DNA of 64,000 nt from Verticillium longisporum (GCA_019188255.1 JAETXT010000004.1:3038001-3102000); one strand, 5' to 3'. Shown: positions 24,701-35,321, numbered from the stretch's first letter. Made by a program: numbers and translations. Notes: a model not told the origin generated them from the letters alone.

Positions 24701-25784
24701 ACGGCGCACGAAGAAGCCCACGCCCACACTTCCGGGCCACTCGCGCATCCACATAACGCACAGGGGGGCAGGGACACAGGGGTACGGGCACTGGCATGGT
24801 ATCATCGAGTAAGGTTAAATTACCACACGATGTACAAGCAAACTGTATTAGAGTTTAGCTTTCTCTTTGAAGGAGGCGGGCGTTGGACTGGGCTAACCCC
24901 AAATCGTTCATATACCTTTCTCACACGCGCACCCCTAGTCTCCTCGAACCACGCACGACCACTGGTGCCAGAGAGGAGAAAGAAACAGGCGCAGTTTTGT
25001 CTCCCCATTCCGTGTCTTTCGAGTGGGCAATTAGTACCTATGTCGCGGCATTTGTGAGAGACCTTGCAGAACTGAGGTCCGTCCTGACGATGCCAGAATA
25101 GCACATCAACTGATGATAAAAATGGGCTCTGGTTCAGGCTCGAGTTGTTACGTGTGATCCAATTGGAAGACATCTGGGCTTGTCCAATAGTCTCAGACCT
25201 TAACGCACAAGATGGTCCGATGTACATGTAATACGACACAAGCAGCACCTGATTCGTTCCATCTATGGCATTGTGAGGCTTCGCCCATCTGTTTTGCATC
25301 AGCACGTCTCAATGTAACATGGTGAGGCTCCGCAAGTCAACGCGACACAACGCCCCATCGGCATGATTGACAGGACAACACACAACGGATGAACCCGACA
25401 AGCCGACACTTCCGGAGGCGAGCAAACTTAACATTTTGAGAGTCATTGCTGAATTACGCTTGCGGCATCCCTTCGCCTCAAGCTTTGCAGCCGAGTCAGT
25501 GCCAACGTCGGGCTGGCTGGGTTCCTGCGATTGCCTCTAAAATGCCCTTAACCCCAAGTGCTGGCCCGTTTTACATTCCTCTGATCTTCTTGATTTCATC
25601 ATGCTCTATCTAGTCTTGTCATCACTCACTTAGACATAAACCTCGAGCTTCCCCGACTTTGGCTCCTGCTTGCTTCACTCCAAGCCTAGTCGACGCACCC
25701 TTTTACAGATCGTTTCGACAAGTTCCCTCATTCACTTGTTCATACACCTTCCATCAGCCTTTAGTGTGTGTGAAGAGGTCCACT
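21730..25784. other. 4-kb non-coding stretch of the accessory island
   Basis: Base composition returns to roughly normal but no gene is supported; all open frames are under 165 codons and lack domains or intron logic. At 23,869-23,894 the ten-base unit CCCTGGTCGG occurs twice, and similar GC-rich words with flanking A+T suggest an old transposon fragment, not identified. The last 200 bases before 25,785 are probably the promoter and leader of the chitin-binding protein gene. Confidence 0.4.
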
Positions 25785-26762
25785 ATGCGTCTCTCCGCCG
25801 TTGTTACCGCTCTGCTCGTGGCCTGCGCCGCCGCCAAACCTCACGGCCGGCGTGACGTGTGCCCGGCCAAGCCCCCCAAGGACGGCCACCCAACTGGTCC
25901 CTTTTCCGACGACGCCTCTTGCGGTGGCCCCAACAACTTCGTCTGCCGCGCTGGGACATGCTGCTCTAGTGCTAACTTCTGCGGCACCACCTCGGCCCAC
26001 TGCGAGGCCGGCTGCCAATCTGCATTGGGTGATTGCGGCTCTCAATTCGTTAAAATCTCGACCGGGCCTCCTGGCAGTGTTTCGACTGACGGTACCTGCG
26101 GCGGCACTGACGGCTGGATATGCCCCAAAGGCAACTGCTGTTCGCGATTCGGCTACTGTGGTGCTACAACTGATCACTGCGCCCCCGGGTGCCAGCCCGC
26201 CTTTGGTATCTGTCCCAATCCCACCCCTGGCGATGACAAAATCTCGCCTGACGGCACTTGCGGTGGCCCTAATAAGTTCGTTTGCGACACCCGTACCTGC
26301 TGCTCTAGTGCTGGCTTCTGTGGTACTACTGAGGACCACTGTGACGCCGGCTGCCAGTCTGCTTTTGGTTACTGCGGCGACCCCTTCGCCCCCGTCCCGG
26401 GCAGTACTCCCCCGCCCCGAGGTAGCGTCTCTAATGATGGCTCCTGCGCTGGTACCAACGGCTTGATTTGTCCTCAAGGCACTTGCTGCTCGCAATTCGG
26501 CTACTGCGGTGCCTCGACTGACCACTGCGGCACTGGCTGCCAGTCCGCCTTTGGTTTGTGCCGCACTGATAATGCCTCGTCTTCATCGACCAGCTCCTCG
26601 AAAACCCCTACTACCGTCGGCATTTCACCTGATGGCTCTTGCGGCGGCACTAACGGTTATACCTGCACAACGGGCAATTGCTGCTCGCGATTCGGCTACT
26701 GCGGTTCCTCGACTGATCACTGCGGTACTGGCTGCCAGCGTGCCTTTGGTAGCTGCACCTAA
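25785..26762 (+). CDS. secreted protein with five chitin-binding (hevein, ChtBD1) domains
   Basis: Predicted extracellular chitin-binding protein of 325 aa without a catalytic domain. Residues 1-17 form a signal peptide (MRLSAVVTALLVACAAA). Five hevein-type modules, each with eight cysteines in the usual spacing, lie at about 46-84, 105-143, 159-197, 221-259 and 286-324. Modules 2 and 5 have CCSRFGYCG and module 4 CCSQFGYCG, the classic sugar-binding face; modules 1 and 3 have CCSSANFCG and CCSSAGFCG. Linkers are short and Pro/Gly- or Ser/Thr-rich. The ATG at 25785 is chosen because the signal peptide begins there; the frame extends upstream without another good start. Proteins of this plan in other fungi coat or mask cell-wall chitin, so an effector-like role is possible but is inference. 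It is the only clearly intact gene of the island. Confidence 0.87.
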   Translation: MRLSAVVTALLVACAAAKPHGRRDVCPAKPPKDGHPTGPFSDDASCGGPNNFVCRAGTCCSSANFCGTTSAHCEAGCQSALGDCGSQFVKISTGPPGSVSTDGTCGGTDGWICPKGNCCSRFGYCGATTDHCAPGCQPAFGICPNPTPGDDKISPDGTCGGPNKFVCDTRTCCSSAGFCGTTEDHCDAGCQSAFGYCGDPFAPVPGSTPPPRGSVSNDGSCAGTNGLICPQGTCCSQFGYCGASTDHCGTGCQSAFGLCRTDNASSSSTSSSKTPTTVGISPDGSCGGTNGYTCTTGNCCSRFGYCGSSTDHCGTGCQRAFGSCT

Positions 26763-27470
26763 GGTGCTTAAAGCAGCGCGAGCGGCTGTGTCATATCACG
26801 GTATCAGCATGGCTGATGCGGAGCTTTGGAGATGAGTTGAGGTAGAACATAAGAAAAGCGTCATAGAGAAGCTGTTAATGCCGCCTGGAGTATCTCGTGG
26901 TCAGAGAACCCTTTTTTGTCCTCTGCCCCTCTTTGTTCCCCTCGGGCTTAGGCTTTGTTGTAAACCTTAATTGTGCTGAATGCACCCCTTTTCTCGGTCG
27001 AAGACTATAGATTTCCTTCCGTTTGGTACATACGGTATGTACTTGGTACCCTTTTGGCCCGAGCCCGTTTGACCACTCTTCTTCCGTGGCCCTGGGCATT
27101 GGGTCTTGGGTTGGGTGCGGCTCGCAGTCTCTTATTCTACCTATACTCTTCTAGACCTCGCTTTCGCAGAAGCCGGACAATACCACGTGTCGTCACACAT
27201 TTCTCGCCCTAAACGTCCCAATGCGACGATGCTCACGATCCAAATATTGACAACACTTACATAAAACAGCGAGAGAACACATAAAGCGCTGTCAAAACCG
27301 AAACATGCCTTTGAATTTTGAAGCCGAGACGCTCCGCTCTTGTGCCACGTCATTTGTCGTGAATGTATGTGCTCCACTCACCAAATGACAACGTAGACAG
27401 TGAACACATTGCGGGCCAATAATCGAATAAAAGAGGCTTATGGTTGGAAAAAAAAAAGGAAATTTAAAGC
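26763..27470. other. intergenic region
   Basis: About 700 bases after the chitin-binding gene with no supported gene. The sequence around 27,440-27,470 contains an A run (AAAAAAAAAAGG). Nothing else is recognised. Confidence 0.35.
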
Positions 27471-28057
27471 TTAACGCCAGGTCAGACGAGCCCCTAGACA
27501 GACCCTGTTGCCCAACTCCCCGACAATCCTCCGCATCACTGCCTCAAACTCGGCAAACCACGCCTTGATCCTGACCCCATGCAGCAAGCACCCACTGTAC
27601 GTGACGGAAATCCCAAGACTTCCCTTTGTAACACCCGCGAGGACCTCAAACAGTGCATACCTATGCGCCTCGGCCGCTGAGAGAGGGCTAATATTCAACA
27701 TACCCGTCCTCTTCCCGCAATCATCCCTCCCGCCACCAACGCGGCCGTGCTTGCTGGCCATGGCGTCCAGCGAGACGATTTCAAAGAAAGAATCGTCGCG
27801 CTGGAGCTGCTGGTAGACGCCGCCGTAGTTGAAGACAATTTCAGCGGGAAGTTGGCCCTGTACGAAGGACCGTGCCGATTCTGGCGTGGCGAATTGCGAG
27901 GTGAAGAACGACACGCCTCTTTGAGGGGAGGACGAGGTTGCCATCGCTTCATGTGTTCTAGCGACAAAGTCGAGCAGGGTATGCTGTTGTGCGCTGTCCT
28001 TCCCTGTGTTATTGATTGCGCTGTCGTCGGGATGGTGCTCAGACAGGTTGACGGGTC
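27471..28057 (-). pseudogene. NRPS epimerization domain, 3' fragment (inverted)
   Basis: A piece of a nonribosomal peptide synthetase. The minus-strand frame contains VSFFTSQFATPESARSF and LPAEIVFNYGGVYQQLQRDD, which are the conserved late part of an epimerization/condensation-type domain, then a YALFEVLAGVTKGSLGI segment, and ends at a stop at 27471. Reading back from the ATG at 27944 the same frame stays open to about 28,057. It lacks the catalytic HHXXXD part, which lies 2.5 kb away on the plus strand (30,003-30,060). The two pieces meet in order and frame if the DNA between 28,058 and about 30,532 is imagined turned around. Confidence 0.75.
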
Positions 28058-30538
28058 CGTCATGCTAACCTCAGAACAGCTGGCCGGCGGAATAGAAGCC
28101 AACAATGCTTTCAAGGCCATTGCCGTTGGACCTCAACTTTTGGCATGTCTAGAACATGATGTCCACAACAAATTGGTGTCGAGGCCGGGCATCCCTGATG
28201 GTATCGCATATATCATCTTCACTTCTGGAAGCACCGGTCTGCCAAAGGGAGTCGTTATGGAGAATCGCGCAATTTCGACAAGCTGTTCTCACCACGGACT
28301 TGCTTTCGAGCTGGCAAAAGACTCGAGAGGGTTGCAATTTGCATCTCACGCATTTGACGCATCAATTTAAGAGATCATCACCACGCTGGTTTATGGCGGC
28401 ACTGTTTGTATTCCGTCCGAGTACGACTTGCGCAATAACCTCGCACACAGCATTTGTGAAATGCAGGTTAACACAGCGCATCTCACGCCTTCGGTCGCCA
28501 GACTGATTGATGCCACCAGCGTGCCTAATCTAAAGACGCTCATGCTGGCAGGAGAGTCATCGACGTCTCGGGACTTCTTGAACTGGTTGAGCCCGGGGCA
28601 GACACTGCTGCATGGATATGGCCCAACAGAATGCGCTGTTCTTTGTTGCGTTGCACAAGTCGGGTTCGATGCGACTGAAGAGGTAAATCCTGGCTGCATC
28701 GGAACAGCTACTGGTGGGACAAGCTGGATTGTCGACCCTGCCGATCACAATAAACTGCTTCCCGTAGGCGCCGTTGGTGAACTTCTCATTGAAGGACACA
28801 TCCATGCGCGGTCTTATCTCCACGATCAAGCAGTCACCGACAGGGTTTTTATTGAGACGCCGTCCTGGCTCAGCCGAGGGGTCAGCAGAGATGGGCGTAT
28901 CTCTGGTCGGCGAGGCAGACTGTATAAGACAGGTGATCTCGTTTCGTACAACGCCGACGGCAGCCTCAACTACATTGGACGCAAAGACTCGCAGGTCAAG
29001 ATTCGCGGCCAACGGGTCGAACTCGCGGGTGTGGAAGCATCAGTAAAACGGTCGGTCCAATCAGCTTTACAAGTTGTGGCCGACATCATACAACCCGCTG
29101 GTGAGGGTGCGAATCCGGCCTTGGCAGTATTCGTGGTGCTTGGAAGTGATGGTTGGGGTTCGTTGCTGAACAACTCTCCGAACTGGTGCCCAGCTACATG
29201 GTGCCATCTGTGTGGTTCATCGTCGATCAGCTGCCTCTGAATACCTCTGGCAAGACGGATCGCAGAAAGTTGCGTGATGTCGGTTCATATTTTTCGGCCT
29301 CAGACCTCGCTGCCCTGAGTAGAAATGAGGACACGCAGAAACGAAACCCTTCAACAGACGTTGAGAAATCACTATGTGGTATTATCGGAAGGGTTGTCAA
29401 CGTCAGCGAAGTCGCCATTGGTCTTGATGACAGTTTCTTTCAACTTGGCGGCGATTTCATCACGGCCATGCAGCTGTCTTCTGCAGCGCGGCAGAAGCGA
29501 CTGAACATCTTGGTTGAAAGAATTACCCGTTTCAAGACATTTAGCAGGATTCTTGAAGCATGCAACGCAGACGTTCAGGATGTCTCGCAAGAAATGGGTT
29601 ACGGACGAGACTTGAAGGACGACGAGGACGACAAGCAGAACCAGGCTGTCGCTCTATCGCCGATTCAGCAAATGTTCTTCCTCCATCGCCAAATACGAAG
29701 GTTTGCTTCGATCAATTCTTCTACCTCCAACTCGGAGCACTCATCTCACATTCTGTGCTTGAGCTTGCTCTCAACAAAATTGTCACTGCCCATCCGCTCC
29801 TGCGTGCCCGATTCAGGAAGACCGACACTGGTGTCTGGGAAAAATTCATCGAATCATCTACGGCAGAAACATTCCGATGTCTTTCTCAAACATGTTCCAA
29901 CTACGAGCAAGTGGCATTGTCTATTCAGCACCAACGTGCCAACCTAAACATTACCAGCGATCCCTTGGTGGCTGCTGTCTTGTATGACGTAGATGGTGAG
30001 CAAACGCTCTTCATCACAATCCATCATCTTGTTGTGGATCTTGTGTCCTGGCGCATCATTCTCGGCGATCTCGAGATGCTGCTCTCATCGGCTACTGTGA
30101 CAGAAGTGACGCTGGCGCCGCCGAGAACTTCGTTCCGAAGCTGGTCGTCCCTACAAGCCCAGCATGCCGCTGAACTTGTGGCAGCCCGAGAACAAACAAA
30201 AGCCAATTCACCACCGCAAATCTCATACTGGACCGGCGATGGGTTGGCAATTGACTCAAGCCGGGATGCTGATTCGATGACTCTGGCGTTCTCACTCGAT
30301 GAATCCACAACGACAGCCATTCTGGGAGCTTGCAACGAGCCCCTCAGCACGAAACCCGTTGAGCTGATGATATCGGCGCTGCTTTTCTCCTTCAGTCAGA
30401 CATTCAGGCACAGGCCGCTACCGACGATTTTCAACGAAGGACATGGACGAAGCACATGGGACGAAACATTGAATATGGATCTTTCAAGGACAGTTGGGTG
30501 GTTCACCACACTGTATCCAATCCATCTCTCAAGACCCG
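28058..30538 (+). pseudogene. NRPS remnant: adenylation - carrier - epimerization (5' part)
   Basis: Adenylation core motifs are recognisable: YIIFTSGSTGLPKGV (A3), HGYGPTECA (A5), LYKTGDL (A7), GRKDSQVKIRGQRVEL (A8) and NTSGKTDRRKL (A10). A carrier domain follows as DDSFFQLGGDFITAMQ, in which the phosphopantetheine serine has become Phe (codon 29456-29458). Then comes an epimerization domain with HHLVVDLVSWRII. The gene is dead as written: the N-terminal part of the adenylation domain is missing, a TAA stop sits at 28368-28370 inside the core, and frames change near 29,155 and 29,690. Ser to Phe and, probably, Gln to stop are both C-to-T changes. The peptide once made cannot be named. It abuts an ABC-transporter fragment directly. 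Confidence 0.82.
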
Positions 30539-31060
30539 GTATTCCTGCCACCATGCTCTGGCTCAACCTTGCGCAGCAGCCTGGATCCCTTTGGTGAGGC
30601 TCCAGAGCATGATATTTTGGCAGCTTTGAAGTTACTCGGGCTCGAATTTCTCGTGAAAGATGAAGGCTCCTCAGACCCGACTTCGGGAACATGGTACCTC
30701 CCATTCTCACACGGCCCACTTAGCCAAGGACAGAAGCAACTGTTCAGTCTGGCGAGAGCAGTAGTCAGGCGGCGAATCCGCCAACACTCAGGCGCCTGCA
30801 GAGGACATTTAATCCTTGGGGAAGTATCTTCCAGCGTCGACTCTCAAACCGACGAAAAAATGTTGGGAATTATTCAACAGGAATTTACTGGGTATACTGT
30901 TATCATGATCGCACACCGACTTGATCTGCCTATGACTTGTGATCAGGTGATCGTGATGCAGGAACGGCGTGTATGCGAAAGCGGGAAGCCTAACGAATTA
31001 AGCAGCGGGGAAGGCGGGATGTTCAAGGCGCTGATGGATATGGGGGAGTTCATATCATGA
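30533..31060 (+). pseudogene. ABC transporter (ABCC/MRP type) C-terminal nucleotide-binding domain, fragment
   Basis: The frame to 31060 carries the tail of an ABCC-type transporter: STLRSSLDPFG after the Q-loop, the signature LSQGQKQLFSLARAV, a Walker B region LILGEVSSSVD, the H-loop IAHRL and a C-terminal GKPNEL. The Walker B aspartate, normally in LILDEATSSVD, is Gly here, and the Walker A half plus all membrane segments are absent. The fragment begins within a few bases of the end of the epimerization fragment, at a GACCCG shared by both sequences, so the join looks like an illegitimate recombination point. NRPS clusters often include such transporters, which suggests this is the residue of one cluster. 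Confidence 0.78.
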
Positions 31061-31226
31061 GCTATATGCCTAGTCAAAATTTCATCAAGGTTCATCTCGC
31101 ATCCACCCCAACTCAGGTGTATGGACCAAACCAACCATTTCATGACAGCATGACGCATCTTATGGCGAAATAAAAACCCGACACCACCTCATTTGTGAAT
31201 TGGTACCAACATGCAAACCTTTCTCC

Positions 31227-32909
31227 TCACTTGTTCAAACGGTGAGCTCGCTCAGGATCCCTCCAGAACAAGCACTGTTCCCTCCTAATATCATCCCTCT
31301 CCACCTCTGGCCCGTCGGGTCCGACTACTAGCTGCACTGGTGCCTCTGCCTCGACTCCGTAGTCTGCAGGTGTATAAGCAGGCCACTCAGTGCTACCCTC
31401 CTTTCGAAGCTTATTAGGATCACCAGTTAGCACAAAACTGGCCAGGTAACTGTGGTATATCTAGGCGATTTCGGTATACTGCGTCGTGGGTTCGGCCCAT
31501 GAATATTGCGTATCTGCTGCATGAGGGATACCTTGCCATGAGGGAAAGTTATTGTTGACGTTCCAACGCAGCTTCCAGGCTGGCAAGCCGGCATTCGACA
31601 TGCGATAAGCTGTTTCCTGGCTGGGACAGATGTAGGCGTAGTCGCTCCATGCAGCCGAGAGACGGTTGTACTGTGTACTGTTCGGCGAACCGGCATAGGG
31701 TGAATCGGAGTTTGTCGCTGGATCGGGGTAAAGGGCCTCTAGTAGAGCAAGATCGGTACTATTGAGGCTGGGCGAAATGTTATGAAGAAAGTTTATGAAC
31801 TCTTCATTGGTTTCAAGAGTCCCAGGCATGTAGTTTTTTGCTTCATCAGTGGTTGTTGTGGTTATGACAGGAACCTTGAAGAACGTTTCGTCGTACCCAG
31901 ATTGGGAACCAGCCTTTTCGAAGAGGGGCCCGTCGGTGACAGGTTGGAATGGCCAGGTGATGGCCGGATTGTACTTGTTAAAGACAGCGTTACTCGCATT
32001 CCTTGTAGAGTCGATGTCGGCGCTTCTTAGGCACGACATGGCAGCAGCGTTGCTGTCCTCCACAGCTTCGCGGCACCCAATCAAATCCACGAAATCGTTG
32101 AATTGTTGCTGGTATAGAGGGTAAGAAGCGTTAGGGAATGCTCTCGCTGTAACAGACCCGGATTGCAACCAGGCCCTTGCGAAGAGTGGCTTGCCCTCGT
32201 CTTCGCCGTAGTTATGGAAAGTATGTATTGCGACCGAGTGAGCTCCGGCTGATAGGCCTCCGATTGTCACAGCGTCTCGGTTTCCACCGAATGAGTTCAC
32301 ATGCTTTTGCGCAAACTCAAGAAAATGGCGCTGGTCTCGAATGGCTAGATTAAGGGTGCCTTCATCCTCGAAAAGAGGCGAAGGTAAAAAGCCTAACGCA
32401 CCAAGTCGGTAGTTGAAGGTGATAGCTACCATCGGTTGGGGGGAGTTGGCCACGAATGAGGCAGCATCGAAGCTCGCATAGCTGCGTCGCACAAAGGCTC
32501 TTCCATGAATCCAGAGAAGAACAGGAAGTTTCTCATCCAGAGGTATGCCTTGAGTACGATAGACATTGAAATTGAGGCAAGCTTCACTCTGGCGCTCGAG
32601 AGGGTCGACCGCTGTCGGTCCTTGCAGGCAAACTAGTCCGTATTCTGCTGCCGATTTGATACCGTCAAATGGTTCAGGCCAGGTGATGGGGCGAAAGCGA
32701 CCGTCTCCAGTCGGCTGGGTCGCGTAGTCTATGCCGAGCCACGCATCGACTGTTTCAGGCAGATCTTTACTGGCAAAGGTCTGTGAAACAACAGTTCCAG
32801 AGAAACTGCCATAGCCTTCCAGAACAACAGGCTTATAATTGCAACTGGGCAGACACCAGACGATTTGTGCTGCTCCAAGCAACGCGCGCAGAGGATTGGT
32901 GTGCTTCAT
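31227..32909 (-). pseudogene. type-B carboxylesterase, single premature stop
   Basis: Secreted alpha/beta-hydrolase of the carboxylesterase/lipase family. A signal peptide starts at MKHTNPLRALLGAAQIVWCLP (ATG 32909). The nucleophile elbow is GGLSAGAHS and a late GIPHAAD supplies the likely catalytic His. The frame is interrupted by TAG at 31461-31463, but the same frame continues past it with the expected C-terminus (FVLTGDPNK, STEWPAY) to a stop at 31227. The oxyanion-hole motif, normally HGGAF, reads HGRAF: GGA has become AGA at 32499-32501. Both changes are of C:G to T:A type, as RIP would cause. Without the stop the protein would be about 560 aa, usual for the family. Confidence 0.85.
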
Positions 32910-33537
32910 CTTGGTCGTCAAGTTGACCTCTTGCCGGCTCAGGCTGACGGCGGGACGGGGAGCACAGCCTTTCAACTGCAATGACTTGTGTTGAGCAAGT
33001 GCGGTCGCGATTCAGGTCTCTATACCTCCTATCCAACCCCGCACATCATGACCGACGATCTTAGATGGGTCCATGCAAGTGCCTGGGTGTGAAGCCATCT
33101 ACAGATAGCATGACTCCGTCATCGGGCCATTCAGCCTTCGGGCATATCCCGACAGCCAACAGGTCATCGGATTTCTGTCCGCACTGTTAAAGTGCCCTTC
33201 GGCGTGGAGACTGAATCGCGGATCAACACAATGCCAGTTGAGCTAGTGTGTGGAGATGATTACAGCATGCATATCCTTGGTTCACTTATCAACAACGCTC
33301 ATCTTCCCCGCACTCACCAACCGTGCCGTTGCTGCAACCTGTGGATCACACCCACTGTGCTATCGAGGACACTGCCAGTGAAGTGCGATGCTCATAGCGA
33401 CATCGGAGGATATTCTGGGTCCGAAGGATGGCGAGTTATCTGATGCTAGGCATGACGTCTGAAAGCCAGCGTCAGACAGGGGTTGCTCGTGTCGCAAGGT
33501 CTGCGAATATGACGGATCGCCCTCAAGCTTACTTGCC
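32910..33537. other. intergenic region
   Basis: Promoter side of the esterase pseudogene and flank of the hAT-like element. A short frame at 33,192-33,443 has no features. Nothing else is recognised. Confidence 0.35.
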
Positions 33538-33545
33538 GTTCATTC

Positions 33546-34188
33546 CAGCGCTGCCGTCAATTCAATCCTATCAATTCAAACAGTCAAACAACTAATCAAA
33601 TCATACCTATTTCACGATTTAAATAATTAAATTACCCTATTCGAATTAATTAACTATTTAAATATTATCAAGTTATATATGAATCTCGGGATTTCTATAT
33701 TCCGGTAGATCATATAATTAAAAAATAGAATTATACATTATTACGGAATAGAATGGCCTGCCCTATAGCCCTGCTTTATGGCCGCCTATGGCCTGGCCTG
33801 TGGTCTGACCTATAGGCACGTGACCTGTCTATAGGTATATAACCTGCCTATAGGCACGTGACCTGCTTCTACTTACTTAAGCCTACGTAGCCTACCTACC
33901 TAGATAGCTGAATTCATCTATCTTATACCTATAGAATAGCTATATAGCTTCTATTAAGTGTTCCTAACGTAACGCCTGCCTGGTCCCCAAGACCTAACTC
34001 TAGACCTAGCCCCCTAGAGCCGTAGCCATTTCTGTGCGTATTATCTAGTTAGCAATAGCTTCATTTACTAATTTAAACCGTATTAAATCCAGTTAATTAA
34101 TCTAAATAGTTAAATCTATAGTCCGAAATATATCAAATAGTCAATTCTACCCCTGATATTTGAATTGACTGAATTGACGGCAGCGCTG
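33546..34188. mobile_element. hAT-like non-autonomous element (MITE-like) with 8-bp target duplication
   Basis: A 643-bp element whose ends are inverted: left CAGCGCTGCCGTCAATTCA, right the reverse complement, ending CAGCGCTG. It is bounded on both sides by the identical eight bases GTTCATTC (33538-33545 and 34189-34196). An 8-bp duplication is typical of the hAT superfamily. No transposase is encoded. The interior is A+T-rich at both sides with a central part repeating CCTATAGGCACGTGACCTG-like units around 33,800-33,870. A RIP-altered relative of its left end lies inverted at about 21,530-21,729. Confidence 0.85.
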
Positions 34189-34196
34189 GTTCATTC

Positions 34197-34616
34197 AGAG
34201 ATAAGAGAGGGCGTGGTCTTCCTCCATGATACCACAAGACCAGGCGACTAAGCTCAATGGCGGAAGCAATGCTGGGCCCTCATTACCACAGGATCTGAGT
34301 AAACTAGAGGCAGCTGCCAGGTCATGCCCAGAAATATACCAATTCCGGTTGCGCATGAAGCGATAATGCAGCCTTCAGACCCGGACGTGATCTTGAGACA
34401 GTGACTAGGATGAATTCGTACAACTTAAAGAAGAGCTCTTGAGCTAAACTTCCGCGTCATTGAACATGCTGAGCGTTTCTCAACAATCCGATCAAGAAGA
34501 TACGAGTATATTTTATACCACTATAAACTTACAAAATGCTTAAAGAGTAGTGATAAATTGCAGGAGAGTAAACGAGCTCTAACCCGTGGTGGCGAAAGCA
34601 GTAGTACAGCCACCTT
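34197..34616. other. intergenic region
   Basis: 420 bases between the hAT-like element and the unknown minus-strand gene. No gene or repeat is recognised. Confidence 0.35.
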
Positions 34617-35321
34617 TCAAGTGTTTAGCACTGTCAAGCTGCGACCAAAACGAACAATCCGGGCTACTCCAGGCCGCAACCTTTGAAGCATTCGCTCTGA
34701 CAGTTTCGGCGTCTGAGGCGTCTGAGGCGTCTGAGGCATCTGAGGAAGCTCAACACCATTCTCGAATAGGCTTCGGGCATTTCCGCATCTGAAAATTCCA
34801 GACCGGCTTAACCTGAACCCGTACTCTACACGGGCAAGCCACGCATCCGGGAGGGTAGGCCAACCATAGTTATCACCGGTATCCTTCCATGTCTGAATGA
34901 CCAGGGTCTTTTCCTGAGCATCTTCCTCAAACCGCACCTCGAAGTCTGTAGGACATATGGGACAGGAAAGGCTGATTGTGTGTCCCGGGGGGCCGTCGAA
35001 AACCAGCTCGAGATTTTGCTCAAGCAAAGTACACTCATCCCTTCGAAAATATCGCCTTTGATGTCTGCATGTATGCATTTCCTCCATTGCGTTACTGAGG
35101 ATTTCCCAGATGAATGGGCGCTTTGGTCGCAAACTGTCGCCAGCCGATGGACTAAAGGACCACTTCTCCGCTAGCAGAAACCTGTCTTGTATAATCTTTG
35201 CCTGCGCATGGTAGCTTACTTGGATCCGAGACTCAAACAGCGACTCATTTTTCCAAGAGGAGAAAGGGGCAAGTAAGGCTGTCAGGTATTGCTTATAATC
35301 GGGCCGAGATTCGATTAGCAT
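34617..35321 (-). CDS. protein of unknown function, possibly 5'-truncated
   Basis: An open frame of 234 aa with normal base composition, starting MLIESRPDYKQYLTALL. It contains a cysteine pair (SCPICP) and a Trp-rich middle (TWKDTGDNYGWPTLPDAWLARVEYGF), a pattern that resembles conserved fungal hypothetical proteins, but I do not recognise a family. Near the C-terminus is a PQTPQTPQTP run encoded by a 9-base tandem repeat at 34712-34747. The start codon lies only a few bases from the edge of the Gypsy repeat block, so the true N-terminus and promoter may have been removed by the insertion. Expression is doubtful. Confidence 0.5.
   Translation of the reverse strand: MLIESRPDYKQYLTALLAPFSSWKNESLFESRIQVSYHAQAKIIQDRFLLAEKWSFSPSAGDSLRPKRPFIWEILSNAMEEMHTCRHQRRYFRRDECTLLEQNLELVFDGPPGHTISLSCPICPTDFEVRFEEDAQEKTLVIQTWKDTGDNYGWPTLPDAWLARVEYGFRLSRSGIFRCGNARSLFENGVELPQMPQTPQTPQTPKLSERMLQRLRPGVARIVRFGRSLTVLNT
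34712..34747. repeat. 9-bp tandem repeat inside the unknown gene
   Basis: Four units of TCTGAGGCG-like sequence, the last two with substitutions, encode the Pro-Gln-Thr repeats of the unknown protein on the minus strand. Confidence 0.85.

Noticed and set aside
21730..35321. Island as cargo of a giant Starship-type element
   Set aside because: No tyrosine-recombinase captain gene was seen in the window and no matching ends were found; the inverted hAT ends are a simpler description.
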